From Onchidella celtica (taxonomy: Eukaryota > Mollusca > Gastropoda > Systellommatophora > Onchidiidae), in the NCBI GenBank assembly GCA_963931925.1, contig OZ007570.1, forward strand, positions 52,672,467 through 52,736,466: DNA of 64,000 bases, written 5' to 3'. The number at the start of each line of letters is the position of its first letter. Position 1 is the first letter of the stretch. The notes beneath the pieces are model-generated. The model was not told the origin of the DNA and searched no databases. It was given only the letters and a program-made list of their open reading frames with translations. The position numbers and the translations under genes were made by a program. This document shows positions 57,201-64,000 of this stretch, one piece after another.

Positions 57201-58165
57201 TTCACCCTCACCCTCAATCGTTTTGCACACCACTCTCTGCGACCTATTTTCAAACGATTCGAACACTGTCCCTTATTATTGCTCTCCATCCATGAGGTTG
57301 TCACGTTATGCACCTGGTAACATCACGGTTGTTAGGCGAAGATACCACTTTGTGTTTTGTTTACACTAGCAGCAGAACCTCATCTGTTTTGATTAATCAA
57401 GCTTCTATCGTTCTTCTGTTATTTGTATAATTGTTCGGGATAGGGCCAGTGAATTTTTCTTTTCTATATTCGACGAATAGTTAAAATAGTTTAAAATACT
57501 TAATAAAAAACAACAACAACAAGAAACGTTTTTGAACTGTAACGAGAACAAGCGTCTGTTAGGAGTTGCCCTGGGCTTCACTATCTGCCGTCTTTATGTC
57601 ATTCATTACAAGTGTTTGGCAGGTTAAAGTGCAGTTGCTGTGCCGGTGATTCGGATCTCCATGATCAAGGCCAGAGTGGTTCTCTTCCGTCTTTCCTCCA
57701 TCGTTCTCCTAGCATTCTGGTTCTGCCTCTCAGACGAAGAGAAAGCGATGTGCCCAACAGATGGATGTTTCAGCTGTTCATAAATCGTGAAATATGGATT
57801 GCCGTGCAGTGGAAGCTGTTGTCAAATATTACTTTTCAATCAGGACAGTCGGCGTGCCGATTTTGTTCGGAAATACGCCTTGTCGGTGAGAGAAAACCGC
57901 TTTGGGAGGGGAGGGGTGTGCGGAGGGGAGGCATACCACTTTAACATTAACGTCGACTTGAAACTGAAAATAACACATTACGGTTAATTCATAATTCGCC
58001 CATGAAATTGGATTCGGCTTTAAACATCTCAACAGTTGTGTTTTTCTTCTTTCATCTATAGATTTTATCGATTGTTTGCTTTAGAATCTCATTTATCTAA
58101 AACTCTATTATGAGGTCAGTTCCAGAAATATTTTAACTTAAGACTACTTGGGAAAATTGTCTGCT
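54232..58165. other. Non-coding DNA, possible transposon relics
   Basis: CAGTGGCGTAGC at 54489-54500 is another copy of the end found at 8362, but no matching right end was found. On the minus strand 55200-54840 gives broken protein-like pieces (LTHAALKRVAAEVFP, EEEYWQNEGLHFIQP) with stops, probably a transposon relic. A G-run is at 56138-56155. No gene is supported. Confidence 0.4.
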
Positions 58166-58170
58166 CGAAC

Positions 58171-59357
58171 TGTCACGAGTGGAGTGAGCGATAGTTAATA
58201 ATTACGGGGGGAAAGGAGGAGAGTAAAATTAACGCACGGAGACAGGGAAGAAAAGTCGTGCATGTCATGAGTGGGGGGTCTGAAGGAGGCGAAAGCGCTG
58301 TATAACTATCACTGCAAGTTAGAAGGTCCTAGGGAGCGGATCTGTGAATAATAGCCCATCGGGCAGAGATAAAAGGAAGCAGTCGAGAAGACTAGGAGAA
58401 AGTCTTTCCAGTTATGACTGGTATGTAGAATGTTGATTGATTATTATGATTGATGTATTATATTATATTCGTCTATTACCATGATGTGAATAAGTATATG
58501 TGAGGAATGTGGAAGTCCTTGATATTGGATATAGCAATGTGCGCCATGAGCGATAGATGAAAGTGAGTTCATGGATTTGTAGCGCGAGTGAGTAGTGTGT
58601 ACTCCGATGGAGGTGTGTTACCGTAAGATGTGTGGTGAGTGGAAGGTGAACTAGTGTGTGTACGCTTCATGGGTTGTAAGGAGAGGTGGAGTGAATAGGA
58701 ATGGTAGGGTATTATACCAATGTAATGTTATTCTTGTAGGTGTCGGGGACGGGCCGCAGAGCCACCTCGATGAGCACAGGGGATAGGCCAGCATAGGGCC
58801 GGAGGCCACACATAGGCCAGAAGTGAGGCTGTCAGTGCAGGACAGTAGGGGCACATAAAGTCGTGGCAGTCAGGCCACGGACAGGGACGTAGATATGAGA
58901 GTGAATGAGAGACTATATTGTTGCCATGTTGATAGGCTAGTGAACTGATACTATGTTGTTGCCATGTTGATGGCTATGGAAATAATAATGTGTTATTGCC
59001 CTGCTGAGGTGCTAGGGGAGTGCTAAGGTGTATGACAATAGGAAGGGGATATTGAGAGACTGCGGTGCCAGTAAATTATTAATGTACTATTAAGACCCTG
59101 AGGGGATAGGCTGAGGCCGAAGTGCCTTTAGGAGTAACTACCGGATTGTGGATCCGAGGGAGAGTGTGTGTGAGAATAAGGCCGTTGTACGGCAGTCATT
59201 TCAATAATATAATGTATGTAATTGCGCTATTATATGTATAATTATGTTTAATAAATGTGTGAGTCTGATGGATTGTTTTGTTAAGTGTTAAACTTGTTTG
59301 TTCGTGATTGTCGTCCTGTCATAAACTATTACATCTCCCAGTCTGGGATTTGTGACA
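58171..59357 (+). mobile_element. Solo LTR, form with intron-like insert
   Basis: Same family as 26116-26976, with the same TGTCACGAGTGG start and TTTGTGACA end. It is flanked by a perfect 5-bp duplication CGAAC (58166-58170 and 59358-59362). AATAAA is at 59250-59255. It has an additional block at 58421-58739. No coding region is attached. A short antisense frame over the shared GC-richer part exists in both copies but looks incidental. Confidence 0.8.
58421..58739 (+). other. Intron-like 319-bp block inside the solo LTR
   Basis: It begins GTATGT and ends TTCTTGTAG. Joining the flanks gives GACTG|GTGTCG, which is the contiguous sequence of the other copy (GACTGGTGTCG). No direct repeats typical of a transposon insertion are evident beyond the splice-consensus bases. 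Confidence 0.6.
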
Positions 59358-60911
59358 CGAACAAATTTTTTTTTGTAGAGAGTCTTCCACATGTAGATTT
59401 TGGAATATTGAATGAATGATAGGGAGCAAAGCTCAAAAAAGATTCCGAGTAAAGAAAACTTAGAATATATGAAAATGCCGGAACACACTAGGCTTACATT
59501 TTGACACATCTTAAGGTGATAAAAACTTCTGATGCATGGTTCAGTTATATTTATAAGTACGAAGAAATAGAAAATTTAAAAGATACACATCACCAAATCA
59601 AACGGTAACAGCAAACGCGTATCCTGTAGTATGCTTTGTTTAATATGACTTTAAAAATGAGATTTAGATAATATTGATGTTTAAGCTCCTTCACATTAAG
59701 ATTTAATTGATTTGTTCTATAAACAGTTTTTTTCACGGTTCATATATTTTTTTTTTTAATCTAAAAATTGTTTTCTAACTGCCACTCAACATTTGATATT
59801 TGAATATTTGAAAACATGTAGGCTTGGTGCATTTTTGTTGGCTTAAAAGGACTTGGACAGGAGGCGTACGAATATATTATGCAGACGACCCTGGGCTTTT
59901 GATCTTCCATGAATAACCTGACATTATACAGTTCAGATATTTTCATAAGATCTTTCTTATTTCCCACAGGGCTTTTAAGCGTATGATTTATGGTTTGTGT
60001 GTGTGTTTTTGTGTCATGCAACGATTGTTTTAGGCATATCCAGTTGAAGTTAATGCTCCCATAAATTTGTCTCCGGTTTGACGTGCTTGTCATTGGTCTT
60101 GTCGCACCAGGTCAAGGCCATGTTTTTTTGGTTTAAATTTATGTCGCCTGACATCATCCATCGTTATGTTTGCTACTGCTGCGTCTTGCCTCTGGTGTGT
60201 GCGTGTGTGCGCGGGTGTGTTTGTTCACTCACTGCTCTTCCAACCCATTCCAGTTTGATTCCACAAAATAAATACACCGGGCGCTACATTAGAGTATAAA
60301 GCGGTTTTATGTCTACAGCACACTGGGTGGTTTTTGTGCAATTTGAGCAGCTGCAGCTTACTTCAGTGGTATTTTCGGTTCAGTGAAACGGATAGTTGTT
60401 GTTTTTGGTGCATTTATGTTCAAGAACTCTAATAATGTAATATCTACGACTTCACTGGCTCCTTTTTCCTGTTGACTCTTGGATCATGAAATCAGGGTCA
60501 GATCTCACCCGAGACTCCAAGCATGGCTATCATCTGTAAGTCTTGCTTTTTTAAAGCTGTGAGTATGGTGCCATTTGGGACATACCCACGACAAAAGCCA
60601 TACAATCGGGACTTCAACTCTTGGATCTTAACCCCAGTGTACTCCATTGTTAAATGAACCCAACCTGCCGGAAATAGATAGTGGCTGGGAATGCTCGTGA
60701 AGAGCACGTGGATGCCATAAAGAGGATGATAAGCAGACTGTAGCACTCCTTCCTGGATTGTTTGATGATCAGAAGTGCGATTTGTGTCGATTATGATTTC
60801 AGGCATCGATTTAAAGCGGCCGAATGGTGATGAAGATGCCGCGAGTTCCTTGAGTTGGCAATGGGTGGGCGATCTCCGCAATTTCACATTCTATTATTTA
60901 GCGGCGAAATT

Positions 60912-60913
60912 AC

Positions 60914-60940
<27 letters not shown>
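60912..60940. repeat. (CA)n microsatellite
   Basis: About 14 CA dinucleotides in a row. Confidence 0.9.
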
Positions 60941-60945
<5 letters not shown>

Positions 60946-62883
60946 CAAACTCCATTGAGCGCTTAGGTTGAGCACTGGGCAAACGAACGAATGTTTGATC
61001 AGTCAACATTTGTAGGTGACAGGTTTTTACAGACGTGGACCAAGATTGGAACTTGTCCGTCGCTTCACGTTTTTTGTTTGTTTGTTTTTAAAGTTTGTTT
61101 TGCTTTATTAATGGTGTTATGATGGTCTTGGAACATCTTAACGATTCGTTGTAACAAAGAAGAGCTGTGGATGAGAGGACCATTATTGGCCCACAATTAC
61201 AAATTGAATTTAACTAAGATTTGGTGGCCAAATGCATCTTCGTTTAAAAAGGACAGGCATGGCTGTGTTTCTGAAATGGAATACTTAATAATCTATCAGT
61301 TCTTCACGCCAAGACGTGAAATAATTACATGTATTTGTAATTAGTGGCCATGAAATTTTAACACAAAGAAATCTATCGGTTATTCTTGTTAAAAAGGCTA
61401 ATGGAATAAATACTGAAACCTCCCCTCCTCTGTCTTTTTTTTTCCTACTGTTTGGTTTAAGTGATTGAAGTAATGAAGCGAAATACGGGTCATTGTAATT
61501 ATTACTGCAGTGGAGTTCTGACTCATATTGCTAAAGCCACGTTTAACACGTTTTCGGGTATCTATGTTTTGTTCACAAGGGAAGAGAACGGGGGGTGGGG
61601 GTGGGAAATAGGTTATACAGCATGAGTCATTGGCGAGTTTAAAAAGGACCACAGTTTATATTTAGCCGGCACACAGTTTTACAACGAAGTGTTTACCTGG
61701 TTTTCCTTCATTATGTAAAACGGATCTTAGCCCTGTCGTGCGAATGACACATTAGTACATCATCTGACCGCTCGTGACACTAACAGTGCCTACCTGCCTA
61801 CCATAAAAAGCAGTTTAGGGTATTATTTCTAAACAAATTTTTCTTTTCCATTTTAAGGTCGCTGGTGGGAAGGTAAAGCAAAAGAGAGAGAGAGAGAGAA
61901 AAAAAGTAAATCAAGGAAAGTAAAATAGGATGATTATGGCTTTCACACTTCATCACCAGTGCAGACAGGTAGAACAGATCTCTGTTTCTTCCCACCAATG
62001 AGCTACTTCGTCACTGAGCGGGTGAGTGCTTTTGTCAGGTCTATTTTTAGCGATGGCCTGGCCCCACCGGCATGGCATTCTGTCTCTCTTTGTTGAAACT
62101 ATCGGTATCAGTGGTTGAAACAAAGTGCATTATCTTCTGTGGTTATAGCAAGCGGTGGAACTTTTGACAATGAGGATTATTCAGGCGGGCGGTTTCTTAC
62201 AAAGAAGTGCCACCACGAGAAGTTGATCCCCGTGTCAAAACCAGACGGATGAAATCTTACACCCAAGTCATGTGTTTAGGGTACGTAGGCCTGCCGCTTA
62301 AGTTGCTAAAAGAAGTGTGAAAAATCAAAAGCCATGCATATCGTGCCATGACTGATTTGAGAGCTGGTCTTCTTTAAAGCTGACCGACTGATTTGTGAGG
62401 GAAAACAAATTGTATCCTTTTTTTTTCCAAGTATGCAGTTATCACCAGTTAGGCGAAAATTCTAAACATTCCTGCTACTCTCTGATATAATTATCTTTGG
62501 TTGCAAAGAATGAGAAGGGTACCCACAGTTTCAGGCACGGCTGTAGTTATCAAGATGTTGCACAAAGTGACATTGTCTGTACTTTCCATTGATTTCTTTT
62601 CTTTTTTTTTTTTCATGTTACGGGGCTTCCAAGCTGTCCTGTTCCATATATACATGTACATGTATTACATTAACTGTCAAGTCATTTTATGAATTAGAGG
62701 TTCAAAGAACAAGTCATAAGTCGATGTAGTTCCGATCTGATGCACGATGTTTTAATGCATTTATTGTGAACTCATGACAAGCACTTTGCCGTTTCTGTAT
62801 AAAGTTTGCTCGCCGGCTTACATTATTTGACTAATAAATACCTTTATTGTGGGAGAGATTTGTTTTTTTCTCTTTTGCTACGC

Positions 62884-62963
62884 CTGGGATAACTTCCATT
62901 TTGAGATGGTAGATGGTCTGACTCTGGGATAACTTCCATTTTGAGATGGTAAATGGTCTGACT
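62884..62963. repeat. 40-bp tandem duplication
   Basis: Two adjacent copies of a 40-bp unit that begins CTGGGATAACTTCCATTTTG; they differ by one base (AGATGG versus AAATGG). Confidence 0.9.
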
Positions 62964-64000
62964 TTGGTGAATTCAAGACTTGGCTGTAAATTCCCCACTA
63001 TTCACCTGATTTAATCATCCGCTCATGTGATGACCCTGCACCATCTCGTTTACCATATATGTCGTTGAAGAATACAACCGTTGCCTGCCATATCGATTCC
63101 TCGTCGCGATCCCAAACACGGCAGGGGTAAATCGATGGCAGCGATACGATTAGGCCGTGTCATGATGAGACCCAAGTTCGGAGGAGTGGGAAGTAGTTTG
63201 CTTATTTAGTCGACCGCTATTGTGTGTCTGTGCCGTGGAAAGAGTTGTGTATGCTGATGGTAGCAGAACTGGGCGTTAGAGAGGAAGCTGCAGTGGCTTT
63301 TCTGTGCTGCATTCCTTCATCTCTTTCCACTCCCAGCGGAGACGGCGTGCTACCCATTTTTTTCCTTCTCATTTATTTTCCCCCCACCTATCGACAGTAA
63401 AGTTTTGGTCGGGAGTTTTATATTTTACAGAACCGGAAATTAAAAGATCAGCGGTCTCTGCAGTAGACCGAACTTTATCAGCTAATTTTTGTTGTCATGC
63501 CAATTATGTATATTGTTTTTTATGAAGCTATTGCCTTGAATGTAGTTGTAACCAATAGCGCTAATGAAAGTGCAGTGCTGGTGCATGAGTTTGCACGACC
63601 TTTTGCAGGAACATGGTATACAACTTGCATAATTACTGTAATTGTCTTAAGCGAGCATTAATCTACTTTAAATGAACGCGATATGTGAAAACGGACGCTC
63701 CCTTTTCTTTTCTTTTTCTTTTGTCTTTTATATGGGCGTACATGCAGTCAACTTGAGAACAAGGGGGGGGGGAAGAGTGCGGTAATGGGAGAGCACATAA
63801 TTCTCAAGTAAATATTTGACTCTTTCCTCTGCTGTCTGGTTTAGTACCTGTATCTTGCCACATACATGAATGTCGGTTAATGGAAACAATTATGTTTCTA
63901 TCATAAAGCGCCCGGTGTGAGCAGTTGCCAGTGCATTCCATGAACAACCGGCCGTTTCAGGGATTGGTCTGTGAAATCTCTCAGTACAGTTTTGTTTCGT

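Larger units (their letters stand above)
59363..64000. other. AT-rich non-coding DNA
   Basis: It contains a (CA)n run at 60914-60940, a (GA)n run at about 61880-61900 and a 40-bp tandem duplication at 62884-62963. A minus-strand frame at 60887-60498 is discussed as a finding. Confidence 0.4.

Overview
This is a window of nuclear DNA from an animal. It has two spliced genes with GT-AG introns, several classes of retrotransposon and DNA transposon, tRNA-derived SINEs and long AT-rich intergenic DNA. There are no bacterial-type operons. The gene structures, a Mag-type Ty3 element and abundant ACATGTA-like words suggest a marine invertebrate, perhaps a mollusc. That taxonomic guess is weak and is not proven by anything in the window.

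Host genes. Two conserved genes lie head to head. On the minus strand, 21632 back to 16784, is an 8-coding-exon PM20D2-type M20 dipeptidase (399 aa). On the plus strand, 24147 to 34079, is a 9-coding-exon OSCP1 gene (371 aa). I rebuilt both exon by exon; every junction keeps phase and each adds up to a whole number of codons. OSCP1 intron 1 seems to use a GC donor and carries a SINE with a perfect 14-bp target-site duplication. OSCP1 intron 2 carries a solo LTR. The two genes start about 2.5 kb apart and may share a promoter region.

Mobile DNA, left to right. There is a small hAT-like MITE (469-675), a long GATA microsatellite (1195-1660), and a 3.8-kb foldback element (2244-6022) with arms of about 1.3 kb, one of them split by a SINE. 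Next come a decayed LINE inside CAGTGGCGTAGC-type ends (8362-10560), a satellite-like array (11330-11815) and a 5'-truncated LINE with an open RT reading frame (13636-15572). Right of the genes are a TA-flanked MITE (37242-37383) and a nested hAT-like element holding a 63-bp minisatellite and an internally deleted LINE (37786-39690). Then follow an almost intact APE-type LINE with one frameshift (42015-45263), a hairpin MITE with a 9-bp duplication (46061-46470), a very young full-length Ty3/Mag element with a single gag-pol frame (48812-54226), and a second solo LTR (58171-59357).

The most unusual observation is the pair of solo LTRs at 26116-26976 and 58171-59357. The second contains an extra 319-bp block that begins GTATGT, ends TTCTTGTAG, and is missing from the first exactly as if removed by splicing. 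The rest of the window (about 6-8.3 kb, 34-37 kb, 40-42 kb, 46.5-48.8 kb, 54.2-58.1 kb, 59.4-64 kb) is AT-rich DNA in which I recognise no gene.
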